From assembly GCF_023370115.1 (NCBI RefSeq), contig NZ_CP097160.1:2356001-2420000 (forward strand): a DNA stretch of 64,000 nucleotides, in the 5' to 3' direction. The translations under genes were made by a program, and so were the position numbers. Shown here in pieces: positions 50,859 through 59,482 of this stretch (within the stretch, counting starts at the first letter, position 1; every line of letters begins with the position of its first letter). Below the pieces are notes generated by a model, which was given only the letters and a program-made list of their open reading frames with translations, was not told the origin of the DNA and did not search any database. Origin of the DNA: Gulosibacter sediminis (GTDB lineage: Bacteria; Actinomycetota; Actinomycetes; Actinomycetales; Microbacteriaceae).

Positions 50859-51725
50859 ATGGCGAAGGCGAGGTCGCTCCGCACATCCGAGGTCGTCACG
50901 CGCATGGTGCGCGCGGCGGCCGCTGACGTGCGCGACACCCTGCCGGCTGCCCTGCGCGACGAACCCGACGCCGTGCATGAGCACCGCACGCGCGTTCGGC
51001 GGCTGCGGGCTGTGCTCGCGGGCGTCAGCCGGTACGTGGATGCTCCGGCCGCGCGCCGCCTGCGCGACGAGTATCGCGAGTGGGGCCACTCCCTCGGCGT
51101 CGTGCGCGACCTCGAGGTGCGCGCCGAGCAGGCGGATGCGGCGCTCACCGACGCCGACGTCGACGACGCGGATGCGTGGCGCCGACTCGTCGGGCGCGAG
51201 CGCGAGCAATACGTGGTCGAGCACGCGCGCCTGGAGCAGCAGGCGTCGTTTACCGCGGCAACGAAGCGGGCGCGGCGGCTCGAGCGGTTTGCGGCCGAGC
51301 CGCACGCGCGGGGCGGCAAGGCACGCAAAGATCTTCGCCGCGTCCTACAGCACGAGATCAAGCGCGTGCGGCGGGCCAAGCGAGCGTACGACGGCAGGCT
51401 CGAGACCCAGCACGAGCTGCGCAAGGCGGGTCGCCGGCTGCGGTACATCGCCGAGGCCATCGGTACGCAGGCCCCGGGGCTTTTCGAGGTCTCCCACTTG
51501 GTCGCGGCTGGCAAGGGCGTGCACGACGCGCTCGGCGAGCAGCGCGACGCGCTGTTGCTTGTCGCGCGGCTGCGCCTGGCACGAGCGGCGGCGGACGCGG
51601 CGGGCGAAGCCGTGGCGCCGTACGAGCAGCTGACCGAGGCGGCCGAGTCTCGCGCGAGCGATCACGCCAAGGGGCTGAAGCCGGCGCTGAAACAGCTGCG
51701 GCGTGGGGCGAAGGCAATCAGTTAG
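50859..51725 (+). CDS. CHAD-domain protein
   Basis: 288 residues, mostly helical and very rich in Arg and Lys. CHAD signatures: EPDAVHEHRTRVRRLRAVLA at the first helix and ETQHELRKAGRRLRYIAEAI in the second half. CHAD domains bind inorganic polyphosphate through basic surfaces. No CYTH triphosphatase is fused or adjacent. A TAGCGT box (50847-50852) ends 6 nt before the ATG, so the mRNA is likely leaderless. Its stop overlaps the convergent gene by 4 nt. Confidence 0.85.
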   Translation: MAKARSLRTSEVVTRMVRAAAADVRDTLPAALRDEPDAVHEHRTRVRRLRAVLAGVSRYVDAPAARRLRDEYREWGHSLGVVRDLEVRAEQADAALTDADVDDADAWRRLVGREREQYVVEHARLEQQASFTAATKRARRLERFAAEPHARGGKARKDLRRVLQHEIKRVRRAKRAYDGRLETQHELRKAGRRLRYIAEAIGTQAPGLFEVSHLVAAGKGVHDALGEQRDALLLVARLRLARAAADAAGEAVAPYEQLTEAAESRASDHAKGLKPALKQLRRGAKAIS

Positions 51726-52390
51726 GCACGCTCCCGGAGCTGTTCGACACCGGAGCCTTCGAGCTGGTCGAGGCCGGTGGTGCGTCCCGTGAGGAGCAAG
51801 AGCAGCGCCGCGATTGGCCCACGGATCTCACGCACGGTCTCGCCGGAGTCGGGGGCGACCGACCAGTCGATGTCGTTCGCGACCAGGCGCATCCGCTGCA
51901 CCGACAGGGCCCGAAATACTTTCGCCGAGCCCTTACCGCCGTACGACCAGACGCGGGCCGCGGCGGTCGCCGCCGCCCGCGCATCCATGCGCATCTCGCG
52001 GCCGAGCGGAATGGCGATGTCTTGCGGGTGCACGAGCGCGTCGATGAGCGTCTCGAGCGGCGTCACGCCGAAGTTGTGGCGCCGCGAGCCGATCGTGTTG
52101 CGAATCTGCGGCGCGAACGTTGCGGTCGGCTGCCGCCCCGCGCGCACGGCCGACGCATGGATGACGTGGTTGAGGTTGCCGGGGCTTCGCACGATCGAGC
52201 CGAGCACGTCGCCGAGACTGAGTTGCTGCAGTGTGAGATGCGCGGTGACGTCGCGCACGCGCCAGCCCGCGCAGAGCGAGGGCTGCTCCCACTCGTCTTC
52301 GGTGAGGTCGTCGAGCATGGCCGCAGTGCGGAGGCGCTGGGCATCGATCGCAGCCCAGACCTCGTCGAGGTTGAGAAGTGGGGTGGCCAT
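51722..52390 (-). CDS. Maleylpyruvate isomerase/mycothiol-dependent enzyme family protein
   Basis: 222 residues from ATG at 52390. It shows the MDMPI N-terminal helix bundle of the TIGR03083 type: LDEVWAAIDAQRLRTAAMLD, DLTEDEWEQPSLCAGWRVRD, VTAHLTLQQL and LIDALVHPQDIAIPLGR. Members use mycothiol as cofactor or substrate, with metal ligands from the His residues. This fits a mycothiol producer; the reaction is unknown. Confidence 0.8.
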   Translation of the reverse strand: MATPLLNLDEVWAAIDAQRLRTAAMLDDLTEDEWEQPSLCAGWRVRDVTAHLTLQQLSLGDVLGSIVRSPGNLNHVIHASAVRAGRQPTATFAPQIRNTIGSRRHNFGVTPLETLIDALVHPQDIAIPLGREMRMDARAAATAAARVWSYGGKGSAKVFRALSVQRMRLVANDIDWSVAPDSGETVREIRGPIAALLLLLTGRTTGLDQLEGSGVEQLRERA

Positions 52391-52455
52391 GGCGCTGCCT
52401 TTCTCGTCGTTGAGCCGCCAGGACCGTGCCAAGCGTGTGGCGGTTTGGTACGATC

Positions 52456-52488
52456 TTCGAACTAGATTACTTCGCTTTTCGAACTAGA
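52456..52488 (+). promoter_or_regulatory. Duplicated TTCGAACTAGA operator before marR
   Basis: TTCGAACTAGA occurs at 52456-52466 and 52478-52488, two helical turns apart (22 bp), just upstream of the MarR start. Likely autoregulatory sites; a TAGATT -10-like box (52463-52468) overlaps the first. Confidence 0.65.
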
Positions 52489-52500
52489 ACAATGGTGCTG

Positions 52501-52962
52501 ATGTCAAATCCTCGCAACGACAATGCCGAGCGCGAGCTACCCGTGTCGGTGCTCATGTTCATTGCCTACCGCGCGGCCGAGAACCGCATCGTCGGTGCCG
52601 TGCAGGCGGCGGGCTTCGACATCACGCTCGCGCAGAGCCGGCTGCTCGCGCGAATGGCGCCCGAGGGCACGCGCATCTCCGAGCTCGCCGAACAGGCGCA
52701 GGTGACGAAGCAGACGGCGACCGCGCTCGTCGATCGGCTCGAGGCGAGCGGCTACGTCGAGCGGATACCCGACCCCCGCGACGGTCGCGCGCGCGTCGTG
52801 CGCCTCACCGAAATGGCACAGGAACGCCTCGCCCCGATCGCACGGCGCGAGGAGGAGCGACTCGAGGCCGAATGGTCGGCGCACCTCGGCAAGGATGCGA
52901 TGGCCGAGCTGCGGGCGAGCCTCACGCGGTTGCGAGAGATCACCGACCCGTTCGTTGGTTAG
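52501..52962 (+). CDS. MarR-family transcriptional regulator
   Basis: 153 residues from ATG at 52501 (ATG 52492 also possible). Winged helix: FDITLAQSRLLARMAPEGTR, ISELAEQAQVTKQTATALVD, RLEASGYVERIPDPRDGRAR. Divergent from the MDMPI-family gene, so the repeated operator between them may control both. Its 3' end has been copied immediately downstream. Confidence 0.88.
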   Translation: MSNPRNDNAERELPVSVLMFIAYRAAENRIVGAVQAAGFDITLAQSRLLARMAPEGTRISELAEQAQVTKQTATALVDRLEASGYVERIPDPRDGRARVVRLTEMAQERLAPIARREEERLEAEWSAHLGKDAMAELRASLTRLREITDPFVG

Positions 52963-53073
52963 CTCACGGAACCCCGAAGCCGACTCCTTGATTCGGCAAG
53001 GATGCGATGGCCAAGTCGCGGGCGAGCCTCATGCGGTTGCGCGCGATCACCGATCCGTTCGCTGCTTAGCTCG
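52887..53073 (+). repeat. Imperfect duplication of the marR 3' end
   Basis: 52887-52966 (the last codons of marR) recurs at 52994-53073 with about ten changes, offset 107 bp. The second copy keeps codons for SRASLMRLRAITDPFAA and a stop but has no gene in front of it, so it is a pseudogene fragment. The rest of 52963-53181 shows nothing else. Confidence 0.85.
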
Positions 53074-53181
53074 AGGAGCATCCCGAGGTTGGTCACTGGT
53101 TGGCGCCGCCTGGCAACGGCAGGATGGCCGCGTCACGTGAGGGACTCACGCGCCCGCGGGTTGTCGCCGAAGGCCCGCCAG

Positions 53182-53529
53182 CTAGTGTGCGGCGTCGCCG
53201 AGGTCGAACTCGGCGCGGCGGTCCTCGGGCACGAGGTCGAGGTACTGCTCGCGATTGCGGTCGATGGTGCGCCGCACATAGGGGCAGTACGGCAACACCC
53301 CGAGACCACGGGAGCGCACATCCGCGAGCGTCTCGGCCACGAGGAGCTTCGCGAGGCCGGGCACCGAGCGGTCGGGGTCGACCTCAGTGTGCACGAGGGC
53401 AATGTTCTCGCCGCGCATCTTGTAGTCAATGAGACCGAGCCGCTCCCCTGCAACTTCGACGACGTAGCGGTTGCTCTCCGCGTCGTCGCGCACCGCGGGC
53501 CGCTTGCCGTCAACGAGCACTTGACTCAT
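53182..53529 (-). CDS. GNAT-like N-acetyltransferase (YjdJ type)
   Basis: 115 residues from ATG at 53529; TAGGAG upstream. The compact Gcn5-related form has RYVVEVAGERLGLIDYKMRG, the acetyl-CoA loop VDPDRSVPGLAKLLVAETLA and VLPYCPYVRRTIDRN. These short proteins acetylate small molecules or proteins not yet identified. It follows the AhpD-like gene by 10 nt on the same strand, suggesting an operon. Confidence 0.85.
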   Translation of the reverse strand: MSQVLVDGKRPAVRDDAESNRYVVEVAGERLGLIDYKMRGENIALVHTEVDPDRSVPGLAKLLVAETLADVRSRGLGVLPYCPYVRRTIDRNREQYLDLVPEDRRAEFDLGDAAH

Positions 53530-53539
53530 GTTGTCACTC

Positions 53540-54040
53540 CTAGCTTCCTTCGCCAGCGTCAGTGCCGGCGACAAACTTGTCAGCCAACGCGTGGTGGCCC
53601 GACATGATCGAGATGCGGTTGAAGGCGCCGATCGAAATCGCGATCCACTCGATGGCGGCAATCTGATCGTCGCTGAGCTGCCCCTGACGCCCGGCGGCGA
53701 ACGCGGCGCGGGCCGGGTCGATCGGCAGCTCGGTCGTGAGCTCGGCGATCTCGAGAGCCGCTCGCTCAAGGTCACTGAACACGCCCGCCTCCCGCCAGGC
53801 GGATGCGAGGTGCAGCTTCGCGTCGTCGACGCCGGCTTTGCGCGCGGCCGGCACGTGCACGGAGAGGCAGCGCGCGCATCCGTTGATCTGCGAGACGCGC
53901 ACGTTGATGAGCTCCACGAGGGCGCGCGGGATGCCCGCGGTCTCGGCGGCGTCGCCGGCAGCTTGCGCCATGCGAACGGCGCCGCGATACACCGCGCGGT
54001 GTTCCCGCGACAGATCGGGAAGAGAATCGGAAGTCGTCAC
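53540..54040 (-). CDS. Carboxymuconolactone decarboxylase/AhpD-like family protein
   Basis: 166 residues from GTG at 54040. The redox motif INGCARCLSVHVPAARKAGV holds the CxxCxxxH of AhpD-type alkylhydroperoxidases, so a peroxidase role is more likely than ring decarboxylation. TACGCT (54053-54048) ends 7 nt before GTG, giving a leaderless start. It is cotranscribed with the GNAT gene. Confidence 0.83.
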   Translation of the reverse strand: MTTSDSLPDLSREHRAVYRGAVRMAQAAGDAAETAGIPRALVELINVRVSQINGCARCLSVHVPAARKAGVDDAKLHLASAWREAGVFSDLERAALEIAELTTELPIDPARAAFAAGRQGQLSDDQIAAIEWIAISIGAFNRISIMSGHHALADKFVAGTDAGEGS

Positions 54041-54087
54041 GAGGCTGAGCGTACCGGCGCCGCATGCCGACAGACTCAACGAAAAGA

Positions 54088-54117
54088 GAACAGCCCCCGC
54101 GACTGCGGGGGCTGTTC
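54088..54117 (-). terminator. Terminator after tRNA-Met
   Basis: A 13-bp stem GAACAGCCCCCGC/GCGGGGGCTGTTC with a 4-nt loop, followed on the minus strand by TCTTTTCG. It begins 8 nt past the tRNA. Confidence 0.85.
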
Positions 54118-54124
54118 TGCGAAG

Positions 54125-54198
54125 TAGCAGGAGCGGGGCTTGAACCCGCGACCTCACGATTATGAGTCGTGCGCTCTCACCAACTGAGCTACCCTGCC
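54125..54198 (-). tRNA. tRNA-Met (anticodon CAT), elongator type
   Basis: A 74-nt cloverleaf: acceptor GGCAGGG pairing with a 3' strand that leaves a G-U at position 1-72, D arm AGCTCAGTTGG, anticodon loop CTCATAA, T arm GGTTCAAGCC, discriminator A. The lack of an initiator-type C-A mismatch and GGG/CCC anticodon stem argues for elongator Met; a lysidine-modified Ile tRNA cannot be fully excluded. Confidence 0.88.
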
Positions 54199-54230
54199 AC
54201 GGGCTCAGCTGCCGGTCGAGCAACTGATGG

Positions 54231-54302
<72 letters not shown>

Positions 54303-54433
54303 GGAACCTCAGACGATTTCTCGCTTGGGCACCAGAGGAGCTTAGCAAGCACATCCTGCGATGTGCAACTCCGGTGGCTATTCGGTTATGACCGGATGCG
54401 TGACCCACCGAGGCGAGCCGTGCATCCGAAAAT

Positions 54434-55876
54434 CTAGTTGCTGATCTTGCTCACGAAGAATTCTTCGATCAGCGCGGTGCTGTCGGCCGATTCGAGCTTC
54501 GTGTCGGCGCCGAGGCCGACCGTCGCCGTAAGTTCGGTGGGCATCGAGGTCTCAACGCCGGCGACGTTCACCTTCTGGAGGAACGTGATCGGGTCGACGT
54601 ACTCGCCGTTCACGTGAATCTCGAGGTGGAGGTGCGGCCCGGTCGAAATGCCGGTGTTGCCGACGCCAGCGAGCTCGTCGCCGACCTGCACGGTGTCGCC
54701 CTCTTCGACCTTGATAGTGCTCGGGTCGAGGTGAGCGTAGAGCGAGGTGACGTGCTGGCCCTCGATGACGTGCTCGACCTCGATGTAGTTACCGAGCGAC
54801 GAGGCACCGTCGAGGTCAACCTTCTTCACGACACCATCGGCAATCGAACCGATCGGGGTGCCCTCACCGGGAGTGAAGTCCTGACCACCGTGGAAGGCCG
54901 ACGTGCCCGCAGGGCCGTTCCGCGGGCCGTAGCCGTCGGTGAGCTGCACACCCATCGGGAACGGCCACTGCACGTTGGCGGTGATGTCGTTCTCGTAGGT
55001 GGTCGAGTCGGGCAGCTTGACGCCCGCAGCGAGGTTCGCGGCGGCGGCGGTGCCGATCGACGTCACCGCGGTGGCGTCCTCAGTCCGGGTCGATTCGTGC
55101 TCGACTGCCTCACCCGAGACCGAGAGCGACTGCGCGTTCTCTTCGACGGCGGCTTCCTGCGCCGCGTCAGCCTGCGCAACCTCGGCGTCGCTCGAGCTGA
55201 GCGCGCCAATCGCGGCGGCCGAGCCAGCGCCGAGCATCACGGTGCCCGCGAGGAAGCTCAGGGCGACCATTGAGCCGCCGAACTTGCCAGCGCCGCTGCC
55301 GCGACCGCGGAACGGCAGGACCGTACCGGTCGACTCGTCAGCGGATGCGCGGAGGAAAGCCGCGGGGATCTCAGGCTCGCCTGCCGGAGCCTCGGGAACC
55401 GAGTTCTCGTCGACCTCGTTGCGGGCCGCGCGGACCTCTTCAAGCGAGATGATCGGAGCGATCGAGATGGGGCCGGTTGCTGGGTTGAGCGTCTCAACGA
55501 TTTCGGTCTTGAAGTTCGTGACCGTCTCGGAGTTCTCAGGTTCGGCAACCTTGGGCTCGGCGGGAGCCTGGGGAGCGGCGAAGAGTTCGGGGTTGACCCG
55601 AGCGGCGGCCTGCGCGGCCTTCGCCGATGCGTTGCGGAGCTGCTGCTCACGCTCAGCGGCGCGCTCTGCCTCGCGGAGCTCGCGGCGCGTAAGAACGGGC
55701 GCTTCCACCTGAGGTGCAGCCTCAGCCACAACCTCGGGAGCCGTTACCTCGGTTGCCGTCGAGTTCGCCGCTTGCCGCGCCAACATTGCCGCACGTTCTG
55801 CCGCTCGCTCGCGCTCGCGCAGTTCCCGTCGCGTCAACGCCACCACAGGCTGCGTCGAGTCGAGACCATCCGTCAT
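54434..55876 (-). CDS. M23-family metallopeptidase (peptidoglycan DD-endopeptidase)
   Basis: 480 residues from ATG at 55876. The cytoplasmic N-terminus carries two related segments, ALTRRELRERERAAERAAML and VLTRRELREAERAAEREQQL. After a Glu/Pro/Ala-rich stretch comes one membrane helix (MVALSFLAGTVMLGAGSAAA), a coil and the C-terminal LytM domain. Zinc ligands are in HGGQDFTPGEGTPI and GPHLHLEIHVNGEYVDP. All expected His and Asp residues are present, so it should cleave peptidoglycan cross-links outside the membrane. Confidence 0.88.
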   Translation of the reverse strand: MTDGLDSTQPVVALTRRELRERERAAERAAMLARQAANSTATEVTAPEVVAEAAPQVEAPVLTRRELREAERAAEREQQLRNASAKAAQAAARVNPELFAAPQAPAEPKVAEPENSETVTNFKTEIVETLNPATGPISIAPIISLEEVRAARNEVDENSVPEAPAGEPEIPAAFLRASADESTGTVLPFRGRGSGAGKFGGSMVALSFLAGTVMLGAGSAAAIGALSSSDAEVAQADAAQEAAVEENAQSLSVSGEAVEHESTRTEDATAVTSIGTAAAANLAAGVKLPDSTTYENDITANVQWPFPMGVQLTDGYGPRNGPAGTSAFHGGQDFTPGEGTPIGSIADGVVKKVDLDGASSLGNYIEVEHVIEGQHVTSLYAHLDPSTIKVEEGDTVQVGDELAGVGNTGISTGPHLHLEIHVNGEYVDPITFLQKVNVAGVETSMPTELTATVGLGADTKLESADSTALIEEFFVSKISN

Positions 55877-55989
55877 TACGTAGTTGCTCCAGATAGGGGG
55901 ATCTTCACCGAAGAATTTGGACTCGCCAATCATAACGATAAAGTTACGAATAGGACAAGGCTAAATCACGATTTGGTAAAAGTCCCTGA

Positions 55990-56835
55990 TCAGAGCAGAT
56001 CTTGGGGCGTGACCTCAGATAACAGATCGACCAGCTGCGCCGCGATGCGCGGATGGCCAGCCACAAGACTACTGCGTCCCTCACGCTGCTCCAAGTCGAG
56101 GCCCGACACGCTCGCACCCGCTTCCTTTGCGATCAACGCACCGGCCGCCCAGTCCCATTGACTGAGGCCGAACTCGTAGTAGGCGTCGATCTGACCGGTG
56201 GCGACGGCGCAGAGGTCGAGCGATGCGGCGCCAATGCGGCGGAGGTCGCGAACCTTGCCAATGACGTTGAGCAGGGCCTGCGCCTGGAGCTCGCGGCGCG
56301 CGGCCGTGTAGGAGAAGCCGGTCGCGACGAGGGTGCGGGCGAGATCCTCCGGGCCTGCGCCGAGCTGCAGCGGTTCACCGTTGCGCCAGGCTCCTCCGCC
56401 GGCAACCGCGGTGTAGGTCGCGCCGAGCTCGGGGCTCACGACGGCGCCGACGAGGATCTCGAACTCGGTGGGCTGAATAGAAGGGTCACCCGTGACTGCC
56501 GCGATCGACACCGCGTAGCTAGGGAGGCCATAGAGATAGTTGACGGTGCCGTCGATGGGGTCGACAACCCACGTGATGCCGGATCGCGTCGCCGTCGCGT
56601 CGCTCTCCTCACCGAAGAAGCCGTCGTCAGGGCGAAGCTCGGCAAGGCGAGCGCGGAGGAATGCCTCGCACTCCCGGTCTGCCTCGGTCACGACATCCAC
56701 GCTGCTGCTCTTGGTGGCGGCGACGGAGATCCCTTCGCGTCGACGAGTCGCGATCAGCTCGCCAGCTTCGGCTCCCAGCTCGGATGCGATGCGCAGCAGC
56801 TCGGGCAGTTGGTCGTGGATGCTCGAATTCGTCAC
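55990..56835 (-). CDS. Inositol monophosphatase-family protein
   Basis: 281 residues from GTG at 56835. Metal-site motifs: VDVVTEADRECEAFLRARL, DGFFGEESDA, TWVVDPIDGTVNYLYGLPSY and LSQWDWAAGALIAKEAGA. These match IMPase signatures 1 and 2; actinobacterial relatives act on inositol-1-phosphate, histidinol phosphate or PAP. The inositol role would suit the mycothiol pathway but is not proven. TACCGT (56847-56842) ends 6 nt before GTG, so a leaderless start is likely. Confidence 0.85.
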   Translation of the reverse strand: MTNSSIHDQLPELLRIASELGAEAGELIATRRREGISVAATKSSSVDVVTEADRECEAFLRARLAELRPDDGFFGEESDATATRSGITWVVDPIDGTVNYLYGLPSYAVSIAAVTGDPSIQPTEFEILVGAVVSPELGATYTAVAGGGAWRNGEPLQLGAGPEDLARTLVATGFSYTAARRELQAQALLNVIGKVRDLRRIGAASLDLCAVATGQIDAYYEFGLSQWDWAAGALIAKEAGASVSGLDLEQREGRSSLVAGHPRIAAQLVDLLSEVTPQDLL

Positions 56836-56921
56836 GCCGCGACGGTAGCAGTCGGAATCAACGTGCACGGGTGTCGCGATTTTGTGTAAACTCGTCCGGT
56901 ACGCTTAACCGCGCACAACCC

Positions 56922-57003
56922 GGCTAGTTGCCCGAGCGGCCAAAGGGATCTGACTGTAAATCAGACGGCTCAGCCTTCGGGGGTTCGAATCCCTCACTAG
57001 CCA
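56922..57003 (+). tRNA. tRNA-Tyr (anticodon GTA)
   Basis: An 82-nt class II tRNA: acceptor GGCTAGT/ACTAGCC, anticodon loop CTGTAAA, a long variable arm (GGCTCAGCCTTC), T arm GGTTCGAATCC and discriminator A. A strong terminator follows. Confidence 0.95.
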
Positions 57004-57026
57004 CATCCGCACTATGACGCGGAACG

Positions 57027-57069
57027 CAGCCCCCAGCAAGCTGAAGATTCAGCAGGCTGGGGGCTGTTT
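57027..57069 (+). terminator. Terminator after tRNA-Tyr
   Basis: Stem CAGCCCCCAGC/GCTGGGGGCTG enclosing an inner GCTGA/TCAGC hairpin, then TTTCATT. It begins 24 nt after the tRNA. Confidence 0.82.
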
Positions 57070-57311
57070 CATTGCGCCTTGCTTCGACTGCGCCCTCGAT
57101 TCACGCCGGCAGACGGGCCAGCAATCAGTGCTCGCTCTCTCCCCGCAACACTTGCGACGACAGTTGGTCGCAGGAAGAGTGCACCAACATCGGCGCTCGA
57201 CGACGGCGGCGCCTTCTGCGATCGGTCAACATCACGATCGCCGGGCACGCGATCGATCAATGTCACGATCTGCGGGCGCGCATAGTCGAAGACAGAGGCC
57301 CTCCCCCGCTA
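57070..57311. other. Noncoding stretch between tRNA-Tyr terminator and HNH gene
   Basis: No supported gene. It contains two imperfect direct repeats of about 20 bp (57227-57246 and 57257-57276, each with TCAA, then TCACGATC). This is the 3' side of the DUF222 gene; no clear terminator is seen. Confidence 0.5.
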
Positions 57312-58910
57312 CTACCACTCGCGCCCGCGCACCTCGGGCAGTGGGGTCGGTGGATGCTCGAGCCGGTACCCGATATCGAACCGTTTACGCCCGCCAAGGC
57401 GTGGCTCCTGCGTCCAATCCAGATGCTCCGGCGGGATGAACCACACCGTGCCACCACCCCGCGATTTCTCGCGCGCGACTCGCGCCGGCGACCCCGGCTC
57501 ATGCGCAATCCGGACACCCCACCCCTCATGCACGCGATGGTGACACGAGGTACACAACAACACCCCGTTATCAAGATCCGTCGTGCCGTCATGCGCTTTC
57601 CACCAATCAATATGGTGCGCCTCCGTCATCCCAGGTGGCAGGCCACAGTACGCGCAGCCACCATCACGCTCGACCAGCGCGAGGCGCTGCGCCCGAGAGA
57701 AGTGGCGGTGCTCCCGACCCAAATCCAGCACCTCACTGTCACCCCCGAGCACGACGGGGATGATATTCGCGGCCGCGGCACGACGACGCAGGGTCGCCGC
57801 ATCCAACATTGCGCCGCTCTCGGACTCCGCCGCCTCGCACTTGCCGGACAAGTGCTCGTGGAGGCCGTCCGCGTGCATCCGAATCAGCACGGTCGTCGTC
57901 ACGCCCGGGACCTCATCCTGGGCACACCCGAGCAAATGCTTGCACGCCTCAACGAGGGCGTCGGCCTGCATCTGCGCGATCGACCGCGTGTCCTGGTCAA
58001 CCGCGACCGGCTCAACCCCGTCATCGGTCGGGCGGAACATGACCGTCGACCCCGCGACCTCACCATCCGTCGGGACCTCCGGATCACCCTTCACGTTCTG
58101 GCCACGCGACGTGCGCAGCGCGTTCGTGCAATACGCCTCGAAGAACTTCGCGACATACATGCCGGACTCCGGGTCAAGCTTCGCCTTCACGTTGAGCATG
58201 CCCGTGTCGATATCGGTGTAGATCTTGACGCTGCGTTCGCGGCGTTGCTTGCGGAACGAGGGCGCGAGCCCGTCGGGGTCGAGTTGCGCTTCGAGGCGGG
58301 CTTCGACTTTGCGGAAGTCGGGCAGGCGCATCCCGGTCTTCGCGACCTCGACGATCTCGCGTTCGCCCTCGGCGAGGTCGTCGTCGAGCACGCGGGGTGC
58401 CATGCGGTGGCGGAGTTTCACGATCTCGTTCGCGTGCGCGATACCGAGTTCGCCTTCCTGCAGCGCGACCGCGACATGCGGTGCCCGCGGGACGCACCGG
58501 TCACCGGTCCAGTGGTCTTCCCCTACGACTTCTTTGCCGATGCGCACGTACGCGTCAGCGTCACGCTTTTCAGACCGGAGCACCTCGGCAATAAGGTCGC
58601 CGGCATCGCGGCAGCCATGGCGTCGCGCTAACGCATCCTCGCCCCGCGTCACGTCAGAGCGCACCGCGACCTCGTTCGCGACGACCGCGACCGCCGCACC
58701 CAACTGGCGTTGCATCGCCCCAAGCTGCTGGAGAAAGTCGAGCACGTCCGCATCATCCGCCCCATTCAGCGAGAACGCGAGATCCTCCGACGACCCCCGC
58801 CCGTGGGTGAGGGATTCCCACGACCCCAGCAACTCGGTAAACCTCGCACGCAAGCGCCCCGCGTGGGAACGATCCGCGCGCAAATAGTCAGAGAACGTCG
58901 TGACGGACAT
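57312..58910 (-). CDS. DUF222/HNH endonuclease-domain protein (13E12-like family)
   Basis: 532 residues from ATG at 58910, with GGGAGG 8 nt upstream. N-terminal DUF222 helices (LDFLQQLGAMQRQLGAAVAV, LGIAHANEIVKLRHRMAP) and a C-terminal HNH: CAYCGLPPGMTEAHHIDWWK, then NGVLLCTSCHHRVHEG with four Cys and the HH pair. The family is present in many copies in actinobacteria (REP13E12 of mycobacteria) and linked to mobility, but the function is unsettled. The upstream region is AT-rich compared with the genome. Confidence 0.88.
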   Translation of the reverse strand: MSVTTFSDYLRADRSHAGRLRARFTELLGSWESLTHGRGSSEDLAFSLNGADDADVLDFLQQLGAMQRQLGAAVAVVANEVAVRSDVTRGEDALARRHGCRDAGDLIAEVLRSEKRDADAYVRIGKEVVGEDHWTGDRCVPRAPHVAVALQEGELGIAHANEIVKLRHRMAPRVLDDDLAEGEREIVEVAKTGMRLPDFRKVEARLEAQLDPDGLAPSFRKQRRERSVKIYTDIDTGMLNVKAKLDPESGMYVAKFFEAYCTNALRTSRGQNVKGDPEVPTDGEVAGSTVMFRPTDDGVEPVAVDQDTRSIAQMQADALVEACKHLLGCAQDEVPGVTTTVLIRMHADGLHEHLSGKCEAAESESGAMLDAATLRRRAAAANIIPVVLGGDSEVLDLGREHRHFSRAQRLALVERDGGCAYCGLPPGMTEAHHIDWWKAHDGTTDLDNGVLLCTSCHHRVHEGWGVRIAHEPGSPARVAREKSRGGGTVWFIPPEHLDWTQEPRLGGRKRFDIGYRLEHPPTPLPEVRGREW

Positions 58911-59482
58911 CGGAATCACCTCCCATCGGTGACTGCAACAGTGCGTATTTATATACTACGGTTTTCCAAGCCAAAGTCAATATTTTTAGTAGTTATGTTC
59001 GAAGCTGGCACCCAGATTTCCAGATTCTGGCACCTACCGCAGCGAGCAGTCGGCGCCGGTTCCCCAACGCAGCTTCATCGTCACCCGAGCCACCGACACA
59101 ACCTGGCGGTACCTCATCGACCACCCAGCGTCCGATGCCGCTACGAGCGCAACCCCGAAACTCCGGCCGTTCCCCGACGGACGGCGCCCCGCGCATGATT
59201 CCTGAGCCGCCGAAATTGCCCGTGCCTGCCCATCCCGAACCTCCTGCAGCTGCGCGGCGCCAGGCCTCGCCCGACGCCGACAGCTTCCCCGGCCACGTAC
59301 TCCAACGAACACCCGATCGAACCCGCGCGCGACCCGACGCCGACAGCTCCCGCCCGCCATGCCGTCCAACGTCGCTGCTCCGAACCGCGAGTCCGCCCCT
59401 CGCACGTCAACCAGTCAAAGAACCAACCCCCGACAAGCTGCAGTCTCTGCAAGTCGAGGGCTGGCTCGTCACGCCGGAGCAA
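58911..59482. other. Long intergenic region with AT-rich segment
   Basis: 58940-59000 is notably AT-rich (TATTTATATACTACGG, then CAATATTTTTAGTAG) and probably holds the DUF222 promoter; the base composition differs from the surroundings and suggests acquired DNA. 59270-59350 has two copies of GACGCCGACAGCT 63 bp apart. No convincing gene. Confidence 0.5.

Noticed and set aside
54125-54198. Initiator tRNA-fMet
   Set aside because: The acceptor end and anticodon stem lack initiator hallmarks (three G-C pairs next to the loop), so elongator Met is preferred.
57072-58631. A 519-codon plus-strand frame opposite the DUF222/HNH gene
   Set aside because: The opposite strand has clear HNH and DUF222 motifs and a ribosome site; this frame has neither.
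59034-59405. A minus-strand frame with RGxGSCRRR repeats in the region before the DUF4261 gene
   Set aside because: No ribosome site, no homology recognised, and the repeat comes from a duplicated 13-bp DNA motif; treated as noncoding.
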